Source: Methanocaldococcus bathoardescens (lineage in GTDB: Archaea > AGJL01 > Methanococci > Methanococcales > Methanocaldococcaceae). Taken from it: a stretch of DNA of 64,000 bases. Below the pieces are notes generated by a model. It searched no databases and had not been told where the DNA came from. It saw only the letters and a list, made by a program, of their open reading frames with translations. Location of the stretch: contig NZ_CP009149.1 of NCBI RefSeq assembly GCF_000739065.1, positions 1,543,557 through 1,607,556 on the forward strand, read 5' to 3'. A program made the position numbers and the translations under genes. This document shows, in pieces, positions 47,414-55,650 of this stretch. Each line of letters begins with the position of its first letter. The stretch's first letter is position 1.

Positions 47414-47567
47414 ATTTTCACTGTTTAGCAACACTTATAAAATAAATTTTAAATTTTGTAATATTCATTATAAGTAGTGTTTTTTATAATTTAGTGTTCT
47501 ACTTCTTAATGTTCATCCTCTATATATACGAAAATTTTTCGAAGACCTTCACAAAAAATGAAAATAA

Positions 47568-47583
47568 CCGAAAAGTTTAAATA
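47568..47583 (+). promoter_or_regulatory. Archaeal promoter (BRE + TATA) for the histone gene
   Basis: CCGAAAA followed by GTTTAAATA. Initiation would be near 47608, about 24 bases before the ATG. A CGAAAATTTTTCG palindrome lies at 47529-47541. The rest of the 350-base gap holds the palindromic element at 47301 and AT-rich DNA with an imperfect repeat (AACACTTATAA/TTATAAGTAGTGTT). Confidence 0.75.
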
Positions 47584-47631
47584 AAGGGTTTTATAACAAT
47601 ATCTATTGAAAATCCATTATGAGGTGGTATT

Positions 47632-47835
47632 ATGGCTGAGCTTCCAGTTGCACCATTTGAAAGAATCTTGAAAAAAGCTGGAGCAGAGAGAGTTAGCAGA
47701 GCAGCTGCAGAATACTTAGCAGAAGCAGTTGAAGAAATCGCATTAGAAATTGCAAAAGAAGCAGTTGAGTTAGCTAAGCACGCAAAGAGAAAAACAGTAA
47801 AAGTTGAAGACATAAAATTAGCTTTAAAGAAATAA
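47632..47835 (+). CDS. Archaeal histone
   Basis: 67 residues, a single histone fold: [20 protein letters not shown], central helix with [17 protein letters not shown], and [16 protein letters not shown]. Wraps DNA in hypernucleosome-like stacks. GAGGTGGTATT precedes the ATG and a strong promoter is at 47568, in line with high expression. Confidence 0.97.
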   Translation: MAELPVAPFERILKKAGAERVSRAAAEYLAEAVEEIALEIAKEAVELAKHAKRKTVKVEDIKLALKK

Positions 47836-47943
47836 ATCCTCAATTTTTACTTTTAATTTTTTATTTTATCATTTGGCTGATTTTTCTATTATTTTAATTT
47901 ATATTTATCTACTTGCATATTTACTTATTTAAATGGTGGAAGC

Positions 47944-48435
47944 ATGCATAAAAGGATTAAAGATGTAAAATATGCAGTAGTTACTGTAAGTGATAGTAGA
48001 TATAATGATTTAATTAAAGGAAAAGAAGTGGATGATAAATCTGGAAATCTATTAAAAGAGGAATTAAATGCTGAAATATATACAATAATCCCTGACAACA
48101 AAAATATGATTAAAGGAATAGTTGAGCATATAGTTGAATCTTTTGATGTAGATTGTATTGTTTTTACAGGAGGCACAGGAATAGCTGAGAGAGATGTTAC
48201 TGTTGAAGCTTTAAAGGAAATTATTGAAAAAGAGTTGGATGGGTTTAAAATTATATTTCAAAAGTTGAGTTATGAGGAAGTTGGATTTTCAGTTATGCTA
48301 TCAAGAGCTATGGCTGGAATCTATAAAGGAAAAATTATATATGCACTTCCTGGTTCAGTAAATGCATGTAAAACAGCATTAAAAATAATTAAAGAAGAAA
48401 CAGGACATATATTAGGGCATTTAAGAGAGGGGTAA
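47944..48435 (+). CDS. moaB: Molybdopterin adenylyltransferase-type protein MoaB
   Basis: 163 residues. VFTGGTGIAERDVTVEAL (about 76-93) and LPGSVNACKTALKII are the MoaB/MogA signature. Adenylates molybdopterin before metal insertion, needed for the tungsten/molybdenum formate and formylmethanofuran dehydrogenases. GGTGGAAGC precedes the ATG. Followed after 1 base by dtdA. Confidence 0.94.
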   Translation: MHKRIKDVKYAVVTVSDSRYNDLIKGKEVDDKSGNLLKEELNAEIYTIIPDNKNMIKGIVEHIVESFDVDCIVFTGGTGIAERDVTVEALKEIIEKELDGFKIIFQKLSYEEVGFSVMLSRAMAGIYKGKIIYALPGSVNACKTALKIIKEETGHILGHLREG

Positions 48436-48436
48436 G

Positions 48437-49204
48437 ATGAAGTTTTTATTAATTTCTTCAAATAAAGATTTAGCAAGTAAAAACATAGCTAATCATATAA
48501 AAGAGTATTTTGATGTTTTTGAGACAGATAAGGAGCTTTTGGCATTAACAGATGCTGATTTAAAGAAGGCAGATTACTATATATTTTTATCAAAGCATAG
48601 AAGTATGGCTAATAAACCATCCCTAACCGTTCATACACCTGGAAACTTAACTGAAAATAATGATTTTGGAGGAAATCCTAAGGAAATCTGCCCATGTGAT
48701 GCTGTTTTAAACACTCTTTTGTTAAAAAACATTTACAAAAATTACAAAAGCTATTATGGAAATAGTAAAATTAAAGAATTTGATGTCTCTTTTGAAGTGG
48801 TTCATCACTCACCAACTGATTTAAAAGCTCCAACGGTATTTGTTGAAATTGGAAGTAGTGAGAAAGAATGGGTTTTAAAAGAGGCTGGAGAAATAATTGC
48901 TAAATCAGTTTTAGAGACAATAGATGCAATAAAAACCAAAAATTATGAAAAGAAAATAAGAGCCATTGGCTTTGGTGGAGGGCATTATGCTCCAAAATTT
49001 ACAAAACTTGCTTTAGAGGATAAATATTATTTTGGCTACTTAGTTCCAAAATATGCTTCAGTTTCTGAGGAAGTTTTAAATCAACTTATCAATAAGATGG
49101 AAGTAGATAAAGCTCTTATTGATTGGAAAGGGTGTAGAGGAGAGGATAGAAGGAAGTATATTGAATTTTTTGAAAAGGAAGGAATTGAATGGGAAAGAGT
49201 TTAA
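48437..49204 (+). CDS. dtdA: D-aminoacyl-tRNA deacylase (archaeal DTD2 type)
   Basis: 255 residues. Signatures LTVHTPGNLTENNDFGG (about 74-90), HHSPTDLKAPTVFVEIGSSE and GFGGGHYAPKFTKL. Removes D-amino acids mischarged on tRNA and, as known for DTD2, aldehyde-modified residues. GAGGGG lies inside the moaB stop region, so the two genes are coupled. Confidence 0.94.
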   Translation: MKFLLISSNKDLASKNIANHIKEYFDVFETDKELLALTDADLKKADYYIFLSKHRSMANKPSLTVHTPGNLTENNDFGGNPKEICPCDAVLNTLLLKNIYKNYKSYYGNSKIKEFDVSFEVVHHSPTDLKAPTVFVEIGSSEKEWVLKEAGEIIAKSVLETIDAIKTKNYEKKIRAIGFGGGHYAPKFTKLALEDKYYFGYLVPKYASVSEEVLNQLINKMEVDKALIDWKGCRGEDRRKYIEFFEKEGIEWERV

Positions 49205-49207
49205 TAT

Positions 49208-49296
49208 TAGGACTTTCGCACTTTATATATTTCAAAGGTATTTAGATGCCAAAGGCATCAATATTCAATAAAACATTTATTCCTGCGAAAGTCCTA
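49208..49296 (-). mobile_element. Small TIR element, copy B (MITE-like)
   Basis: 89 bp, TAGGACTTTCGCA/TGCGAAAGTCCTA ends, extendable to 15 bp (ATTAGG.../...CCTAAT). Same internal GATGCC-AAA-GGCATC palindrome as copy A and the same orientation. Inserted 4 bases after the dtdA stop. No clear direct repeat at its borders. Confidence 0.8.
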
Positions 49297-49343
49297 ATAA
49301 TGTTTCAATATTCTTTTTTTCTAAAAGATTGGAGGGGAATTAA

Positions 49344-50114
49344 ATGGGAAAAAATTTGAGAGACTTACTTTTAGCATTTAAAAATGGAGAAATTGGATTG
49401 GATGAAATTGAAAAACAAATAAAACTTAACTATTTTGAAGAAATTGAAGATAAATTAAAATTAGATATTAATAGGCAGTTTAGGACTGGAGTTCCAGAGG
49501 TTGTTTATGGTAAAGGGAAAGATGTAGAGGAAATAATTAGAGCTACATTAAAACTTGCAGAAAAAAATGGCATTGCCTTGGCAACCAAAATAGAGGATAT
49601 AGAAAAACTTAGTGACGAAATTAGAAAGTATGATTTAAAAAACTACCATATAAAAATTAATAAAAAAGCTAAAACATTAATAATAAAAAATAAAAACTAT
49701 GAAATTAAAAAAATAGGTAAAGTGGGTATATTAACAGCAGGAACTTCAGATATTCCAATAGCAGAAGAGGCAAAAGATACTTTGGAAGTAATGGGGGTTG
49801 AAGCTATAACATCTTATGATGTAGGAATTGCAGGTATTCATAGACTATTTCCTGCTCTAAAAAGAATGATTGAAGAAGATGTTTGTTGTATCATTGTTGT
49901 TGCTGGTATGGAAGGTGCTCTGCCTTCAGTTGTTGCATCTATGGTTGATATTCCAGTTATAGGTGTGCCAACATCAACATCTTACGGGATAAAAATAACC
50001 CCTCTGCTAACAATGTTACATACATGCTCTCCGGGAATAGCAGTTGTTAATATTGATAATGGATTTGGAGCAGGAGTGTTTGCAGGATTAATAGCTAAAA
50101 AGATACATAAATAG
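49344..50114 (+). CDS. larB: LarB-like protein (AIR carboxylase fold)
   Basis: 256 residues. N-terminal helical part (LRDLLLAFKNGEIGLDEIE), RTGVPEVVYGKGK, then a PurE-like domain with LTAGTSDIPIAEEAKDTLE, AGIAGIHRLF and VAGMEGALPSVVASMVDIPVIGVPTSTSYG shown here in parts. LarB carboxylates and hydrolyses nicotinic acid adenine dinucleotide to start nickel-pincer nucleotide synthesis. larC and larE are not in this window. Methanogens carry lar genes of uncertain client enzyme. Confidence 0.88.
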   Translation: MGKNLRDLLLAFKNGEIGLDEIEKQIKLNYFEEIEDKLKLDINRQFRTGVPEVVYGKGKDVEEIIRATLKLAEKNGIALATKIEDIEKLSDEIRKYDLKNYHIKINKKAKTLIIKNKNYEIKKIGKVGILTAGTSDIPIAEEAKDTLEVMGVEAITSYDVGIAGIHRLFPALKRMIEEDVCCIIVVAGMEGALPSVVASMVDIPVIGVPTSTSYGIKITPLLTMLHTCSPGIAVVNIDNGFGAGVFAGLIAKKIHK

Positions 50115-50158
50115 ATGTGAATATTTATATTATTACTTTAATAAGTTAATAATAACTT

Positions 50159-50253
50159 TAGGACTTTCACAGGAATAAAAAAATTTTTTATTTGGCATAA
50201 TGATGCCTTTGGATCAAAGTTCCAAATTTAATATATAAACTGCGAAAGTCCTA
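50159..50253 (+). mobile_element. Small TIR element, copy C (MITE-like), inverted
   Basis: 95 bp, opposite orientation to copies A and B. Right end TGCGAAAGTCCTA is perfect; left end TAGGACTTTCACA has one change. A perfect 5-bp target duplication AACTT flanks it (50154-50158 and 50254-50258). Its TATA-like ATATATAA (50231-50238) points rightward, about 60 bases before the DUF2226 start. Confidence 0.88.
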
Positions 50254-50296
50254 AACTTGGTATCATGTGATAGCATAAAGATGAATGAGGGAAATT

Positions 50297-51487
50297 ATGA
50301 TAAAAGTTGTGGAAGGGGAATTAATAAAAACATTAACTGATGGAAAACTGGAGGATATTGTAACAGAATTGGGGACAGGATATATCCTTATTTTACTTAA
50401 AGACAATAATAAACTACATGAGGGTTGTATATTTGTTGAAGATGGAGAAATCGTTGGATATTTTTATACTGACAATGAATCAACTGAAATTTGTGGAAAT
50501 GCTGAAAAAGTTCTTGAATTGCTGAATCATGAAAATAAGATTATAGAACTTTATAGATATGACAAAGATAAGTTAAATTTAATGAAATGGCTATATCCGG
50601 AAATATTTGTAATAAAGAAAACTGAAAAAAGAGAAAGTAAGGAAGAAAAGAAAACAGAAGAAAGTGGTGAGGAAAAATACCTAAACATAAAGTTGAATAT
50701 CCCATTAGATGTTCCTATTGCAGTGAATGTGAAAGATTTTGAGGCATATCTGAATGATAATAAATATATTGTTATAAATGTATATAGAAAAATATCTGGA
50801 ATGTTTGAAAACGGTTATATCATATATAAAGGAAAAACTCCTATAGCAGCGGCTTATGAATGCAATTATGGAGTTTTACTTGGGGAAGATGCATATAAAA
50901 AGATAGAGCAGATGTTAAATGATGAAAATACAGTTATTGATGTGTATGAATATGATGAAAAGAAGTTAAATGTTTTATTGGATGTATATCCGGAGATGAA
51001 GATTGAAGATGAAAAGAAAGAAATTAAAAAAGAAATAGATAGAGTAGATAGAACAGATAGTGTTTCTATATCTGAAACTAATGATGTTTTAGGCAAAGTT
51101 GGAGAGGAAGAAGTTGAGTTATCAAGAGAAGAGCTACTAAAAAAATTAGGGTTAACAGAACCAGATGAGGAATGGGTAGAAACGATATTAGAAGATTTTA
51201 TTAGACCTAGTGATGAGGAACTACAAGAATTGAAGAAAAAAATAGAAAGAGAAATAATTGAAAATGTTAAAAATATTGATGGTGTTGATGATGTTAAGCC
51301 AGATATAAATGTTAAATGGGAAAATGGAAGATACTTTATATTTGGAGATGTTAATGTAAAAAGAAAGAGAATTTTGGGGATTATTAAAAAAGATGTAGAA
51401 CCCTCAATCGTTAAATTTGAAATTGATAAGGTAATTAAGAAAAATATTTCAAAGTATACGTCAAGAATATCAATTAATATTGAGTAA
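50297..51487 (+). CDS. DUF2226 family protein
   Basis: 396 residues. Two related domains of about 110 residues ([18 protein letters not shown]...[21 protein letters not shown] and [17 protein letters not shown]...[17 protein letters not shown]; compared in pieces) joined by a charged Glu/Lys linker, then a Lys/Glu-rich third part with a C-terminal domain. I recognise the archaeal DUF2226 family. The start is ATG 50297, with GAGGG five bases before; ATG 50285 precedes that site. 35 bases upstream of the roadblock gene. Confidence 0.78.
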   Translation: MIKVVEGELIKTLTDGKLEDIVTELGTGYILILLKDNNKLHEGCIFVEDGEIVGYFYTDNESTEICGNAEKVLELLNHENKIIELYRYDKDKLNLMKWLYPEIFVIKKTEKRESKEEKKTEESGEEKYLNIKLNIPLDVPIAVNVKDFEAYLNDNKYIVINVYRKISGMFENGYIIYKGKTPIAAAYECNYGVLLGEDAYKKIEQMLNDENTVIDVYEYDEKKLNVLLDVYPEMKIEDEKKEIKKEIDRVDRTDSVSISETNDVLGKVGEEEVELSREELLKKLGLTEPDEEWVETILEDFIRPSDEELQELKKKIEREIIENVKNIDGVDDVKPDINVKWENGRYFIFGDVNVKRKRILGIIKKDVEPSIVKFEIDKVIKKNISKYTSRISINIE

Positions 51488-51522
51488 TAAATTTTGATAA
51501 CAACATAGGAAGAGGTTTAACT

Positions 51523-52092
51523 ATGGATGAGGGAATATTATTTTTAATTTTATTTATATTGGGGGTGGCTATTGGAGTTGGGATTTATTACTATAGGGAG
51601 AAAGAAAAAAAGAAAACGTATAAGCTTATTGAAATGGAAATTATTGAAAACCTTAAAGAATTAAAACCTTACGTGGCCCCAGATGAAAGTAAGGAATATA
51701 CAAAGGAGTTTGATTTGGTGGAAGTAGCCCTCTCTTACGATATAGAAGATATTATTGTTGTTAATGATGAAGGTTTGGTTATTGCATCTACGTTAAAGGA
51801 TGCGGATAATGTTGGAGCTATCGGACTTGGAATATTTGAATATATTAAAAAATTCCATGACAATGTTAAAAAGATTATAATACAGAGAGATGAGGAATAC
51901 ATCCATATATATCCGTTAAAACTTCATGGTGAAAATTTATACGTTATTATAGAATCAAAAATTATGCTTGAAGTTGTAGAAGAGAGAGAAATTCTTAGAA
52001 GAATATATGATGTTCTTAAAAAGTATTTTGCAAATGTTGAAACTATAGAAAAAGAAATCCCTGAAGAGGGGCAATCAATATTAAATGTTTAA
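51523..52092 (+). CDS. Membrane-anchored roadblock/LC7-like protein
   Basis: 189 residues. One N-terminal membrane helix (ILFLILFILGVAIGVGIYYY), a charged stop-transfer (REKEKKKK-like), then a roadblock/LC7 domain with DIEDIIVVNDEGLVIAST, NVGAIGLGIFEYIKKF and EYIHIYPLKLHGENLYVII. Roadblock proteins bind small GTPases or scaffold polarity complexes; here the domain would face the cytoplasm. Likely an operon with DUF2226. GAGGTTTAACT precedes the ATG. Confidence 0.78.
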   Translation: MDEGILFLILFILGVAIGVGIYYYREKEKKKTYKLIEMEIIENLKELKPYVAPDESKEYTKEFDLVEVALSYDIEDIIVVNDEGLVIASTLKDADNVGAIGLGIFEYIKKFHDNVKKIIIQRDEEYIHIYPLKLHGENLYVIIESKIMLEVVEEREILRRIYDVLKKYFANVETIEKEIPEEGQSILNV

Positions 52093-52096
52093 ACTT

Positions 52097-53362
52097 TTAA
52101 ATTGGTAGTATTGTTCCCTTAACTGGAACAAAAGTTGGGATTTTCAAAGTTTTCCAGATAGTCATTGCAAATGATAGTGATTGATACCTCTCCCCATGCA
52201 TGACTATTGCCTTTTCTGGCTTAGGAATCTTTTTTATATATCTTACTAAGGAGTTGTAATCTCCATGAGCTGAAAACTCTATTTTAACAACTTTCCCTCT
52301 TACAGGGATTTTATTTTTAAATGGCTGGATTTCTTTAGCTCCTTCTTCTAATTCCCTTCCTAATGTTCCCTCTGCCTGATAACCAGTTAATATTAGCTTA
52401 TTTTTTGGATCTTTTAATAATTTTAGATATTTTAATACAGGCCCTCCTTGAACCATTCCTGAAGTTGAGACAATAATACATGGTTCTTTATTAAACACTA
52501 AATTCTCATCTGCTTTTTTTACTTCACCAAATGGATTAATCCTATTCTCAACCATATTTTTTATTTTTGGATTTAGCCAATTTATATAACTCATATAAAC
52601 AGCAGTAGCATGAATTAAAGAACCATCAGTATATATTGGCACTTCCTTTAAATTCCCACTTCTCATATAGTTGTTTATAATCAGCAGTATTTCTTGAGCC
52701 CTACCAATAGCAAAAACTGGAATTATTACTTTTCCTCCATTTTCTATTGTCTCTGCTATCTCATCAATTAACTGCTTTTCTAATGTTTTCCTTGCTGGCT
52801 TTATATCTAACGGAGAGCCGTAGGTAGATTCTATAATTAGGACATCAATCTCATCGATATCTGTATCTGCTGGAAGTAGAGTTCTTGAAACTCCTTCATT
52901 TATATCTCCAGTGTAGAAAATTTTTTTTCCATCTGCCTCTAAGTATATGGAAGCACTTCCCAATATGTGCCCTGCATTGTAGAATTTGAATTTTATATCA
53001 TCAGTAATCTGCTTCTCTTCGTAATAATTTAAACATTCAATACTTTCCATTGCCTGCTGAATATCTTTTTCTTCATAAGCTTTTGTTAAATTTAAAGTAT
53101 CTCTCCAAGTTATAAACATTAAATCAGCTGTTGGATGTGTGCAATAAATCTTTTTAAATTTATAGAATGGGATAGCTCCACAGTGGTCAAGATGGGCATG
53201 AGAGATAATAACTGCATCTATTGCCTTATCATCTACTTTAGGAATCTCACCAGAATCTGGAGTCATACCACAATCTAACAACACCCTTCCTTTCTGCGTT
53301 TCTACTTCAACACAACTCATCCCAATTTGCTGACAACCACCATGAAATTTTAATAAAACCAT
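52097..53362 (-). CDS. Metallo-beta-lactamase/beta-CASP ribonuclease (aCPSF2-like)
   Basis: About 421 residues. Zinc ligands HAHLDHCG (about 53-60), then the beta-CASP motifs A-C region with STYGSPLDIKPAR, PVFAIGRAQEILLI, STSGMVQGGPVLKYL and FSAHGDY. Without KH domains, so related to the shorter archaeal CPSF proteins that degrade or process RNA. Start ambiguous between 53371 and 53362; the latter follows ATGGTGGCT. Ends 5 bases from the convergent roadblock gene. Confidence 0.92.
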   Translation of the reverse strand: MVLLKFHGGCQQIGMSCVEVETQKGRVLLDCGMTPDSGEIPKVDDKAIDAVIISHAHLDHCGAIPFYKFKKIYCTHPTADLMFITWRDTLNLTKAYEEKDIQQAMESIECLNYYEEKQITDDIKFKFYNAGHILGSASIYLEADGKKIFYTGDINEGVSRTLLPADTDIDEIDVLIIESTYGSPLDIKPARKTLEKQLIDEIAETIENGGKVIIPVFAIGRAQEILLIINNYMRSGNLKEVPIYTDGSLIHATAVYMSYINWLNPKIKNMVENRINPFGEVKKADENLVFNKEPCIIVSTSGMVQGGPVLKYLKLLKDPKNKLILTGYQAEGTLGRELEEGAKEIQPFKNKIPVRGKVVKIEFSAHGDYNSLVRYIKKIPKPEKAIVMHGERYQSLSFAMTIWKTLKIPTFVPVKGTILPI

Positions 53363-53599
53363 AGCCACCATCCCAAAAATTATATATATTTTTTTTAATA
53401 AATCCTATTTACCCTAAGGCAAAAGAATAAGAAACCAATTTACTAAAAATTAAATTAACTAATAAAACTAAAAAATGTCATTGGCTAATAAGTGGAGGAG
53501 AATTTGTTACTCAACTAAATAGGGCAAAGCTTCTGTGGACTTATAAAGCATCTATTTTATTATTTTTAAATCTTACTATAAAAGGCATTGGTGAAGATA

Positions 53600-54106
53600 A
53601 TGGAACATAGGCATGTCATTTCCGCATTAGTTTTAAACAAACCTGGTGTCTTACAGAGGATTTCAGGATTATTTACAAGGAGAGGGTTTAATATTTCAAG
53701 TATTACAGTTGGAATAACAGAGAATCCACAAATTTCAAGGGTTACAATAGTTGTTAATGGTGATGATAAGATATTAGAGCAGGTTATCAAACAACTCAAC
53801 AAATTAATTGATGTTATAAAGGTTAGTGAGTTAGAGGAAAAGAAATCTGTTCAGAGAGAACTCTGCCTAATAAAAATATATGCACCAACAGAGAGTGCTA
53901 AATCTCAAGTTATTCAATACACAAGCATATTTAGAGGAAATGTTGTTGATTTAAGCCCTGAATCTTTAATTGTTGAAATAACAGGTAGTGAAGATAAGAT
54001 AAATGCATTTATTGAGTTAGTTAAACCATTAGGAATTAAGGAAATGGCAAGAACTGGAATAACTGCATTAGCAAGAGGACCTAAGGTCTTAAAGCCAAAG
54101 AGCTAA
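53600..54106 (+). CDS. ilvN: Acetolactate synthase small (regulatory) subunit
   Basis: 168 residues from ATG 53600, GGTGAAGATA upstream. Two ACT domains: [21 protein letters not shown] with [12 protein letters not shown], then [22 protein letters not shown]. Confers valine feedback on the large subunit, which is not in the window. The 237-base gap upstream is AT-rich; it contains GGAGGAG followed by a 4-codon frame TTG TTA CTC AAC then stop (53504-53518). Confidence 0.95.
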   Translation: MEHRHVISALVLNKPGVLQRISGLFTRRGFNISSITVGITENPQISRVTIVVNGDDKILEQVIKQLNKLIDVIKVSELEEKKSVQRELCLIKIYAPTESAKSQVIQYTSIFRGNVVDLSPESLIVEITGSEDKINAFIELVKPLGIKEMARTGITALARGPKVLKPKS

Positions 54107-54188
54107 TGTTATTTTTAATATTTTGAATTTAATACCTATTACAAAATTTAGAACTTTACTAAAAATAGATATTTTATTGGGTGAAAAC

Positions 54189-55595
54189 ATGGATGATGTT
54201 AAAATGAAATGTGGGTTGGAGATACACGTTCAAATTGATACAAAATCAAAATTGTTCTGTAATTGTTCAACAAACTATTTAGATGCTGAACCAAACACAA
54301 ATGTTTGTCCGGTTTGCTTAGGTTTGCCTGGAGCAAAGCCATTTCCACCAAATAAAAAGGCAGTAGAAGTTGCTATAATGGTAGCAAAGATGCTTGGCTG
54401 TAAGATAGTTGTTGATAAAGATATATACTTCCAAAGAAAGCATTATGATTATCCTGATTTACCAAGCGGTTATCAGAGAACTTCAACCCCTATTGGAATA
54501 GATGGAGAGTTTATGGGTATTGGAATTGCTGAAGTTCACTTAGAAGAAGACCCTGGGCAATACAACCCAAGCTTGGGTATTGTAGATTATAACAGAAGTG
54601 GAACACCATTAATTGAGATTGTTACAAAGCCAGATATAAAAAGCCCAGAAGAAGCGAGAGAGTTTTTAAAACAATTAATGACCTTATTTAGATACCTTGG
54701 CTGTTTGAGAGGAGAAGGGACAATGAGGGCTGATGTAAACATTTCCATTGAATATATGGGGGTTCAGGGGAATAGAGTTGAGGTTAAAAACATTAATTCA
54801 ATTAAAGGAGTTTATAAAGTTCTAAAATATGAAGTAATTAGGCAGAAGAATATTATTAAGAGAGGAGGGGAAATTAAGAGGGAAACAAGAGCATTCTTAG
54901 AGAGTCAGATGATAACCAAGGCAATGAGAAGTAAAGAGACAGCTGAAGATTACAGATACATTCCAGACCCAGACATTCAGCCAATAGTTATCTCTGAAGA
55001 GTGGGTTAAGGAAATAGAGGAAAAGATGCCAGAAACACCATTAGCTAAGAAAAAGAGGTTTATTGAAGAATATGGTATAGATGAAGAAGATGCTAAGGTA
55101 TTAGTTTCTGACTTAGATATGGCTGAGATGTTTGAAGAAGTTGTTAAATCTTTAGGAGTTAATGAAGAGAACGTTGATTTGGCAGTTACATGGATTAGAA
55201 ATGAGTTAAGAAGGTCTTTACAGTATCACAAAGTAGATTTATATGAAAGTGGAGTTAAAGCAGAGCATATAGTAGAGTTAATAAAACTAATTAAAGAAGG
55301 AGTTATATCTCAAAAAATAGCTAAAGAGATTGTAGATTTGTTGGTTATAAATAGAGGAAGTAAGATGCCAAAACAGATAGTTGAAGAGCTTGGATTAACA
55401 GTAATTAAAGATGAAGATGCTTTAGTTAAAGCGGTTGAAGAGGCTATTAAAAACAATCCAAAAGCAGTTAATGATTATCTAAGTGGTAAGAAAGAGGCGT
55501 TGAACTTCTTAATGGGACAAGTAATGAGATTAACAAGAGGAAGGGCAGAGCCAAAGAGAGTTATTGAGTTATTGAAAGAGAGATTGGATAAATAA
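54189..55595 (+). CDS. gatB: Aspartyl/glutamyl-tRNA amidotransferase subunit B
   Basis: 468 residues from ATG 54189, GGTGAAAAC upstream; the longer frame from 54123 has no binding site. CGLEIHVQIDTKSKLFCNCST, NVCPVCLGLPGAKP and FQRKHYDYPDLPSGYQ are conserved (the Cys set binds zinc), with a YqeY tail (NFLMGQVMRLTRGRA). Amidates Asp-tRNA-Asn and possibly Glu-tRNA-Gln with GatA/GatC encoded elsewhere. Confidence 0.97.
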   Translation: MDDVKMKCGLEIHVQIDTKSKLFCNCSTNYLDAEPNTNVCPVCLGLPGAKPFPPNKKAVEVAIMVAKMLGCKIVVDKDIYFQRKHYDYPDLPSGYQRTSTPIGIDGEFMGIGIAEVHLEEDPGQYNPSLGIVDYNRSGTPLIEIVTKPDIKSPEEAREFLKQLMTLFRYLGCLRGEGTMRADVNISIEYMGVQGNRVEVKNINSIKGVYKVLKYEVIRQKNIIKRGGEIKRETRAFLESQMITKAMRSKETAEDYRYIPDPDIQPIVISEEWVKEIEEKMPETPLAKKKRFIEEYGIDEEDAKVLVSDLDMAEMFEEVVKSLGVNEENVDLAVTWIRNELRRSLQYHKVDLYESGVKAEHIVELIKLIKEGVISQKIAKEIVDLLVINRGSKMPKQIVEELGLTVIKDEDALVKAVEEAIKNNPKAVNDYLSGKKEALNFLMGQVMRLTRGRAEPKRVIELLKERLDK

Positions 55596-55650
55596 TTTTT
55601 GTTATTTTCTTTTTTTAATAATTTTTAATAATTATTTTTTAGGTGATAAT

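Noticed and set aside
47430-47481. Imperfect inverted repeat AACACTTATAA/TTATAAGTAGTGTT
   Set aside because: Contains a gap and is mostly AT; could be random in this composition.
39348-50253. The three repeats as a degenerate CRISPR array
   Set aside because: They are far apart, in different orientations, have inverted ends and one has a target duplication.
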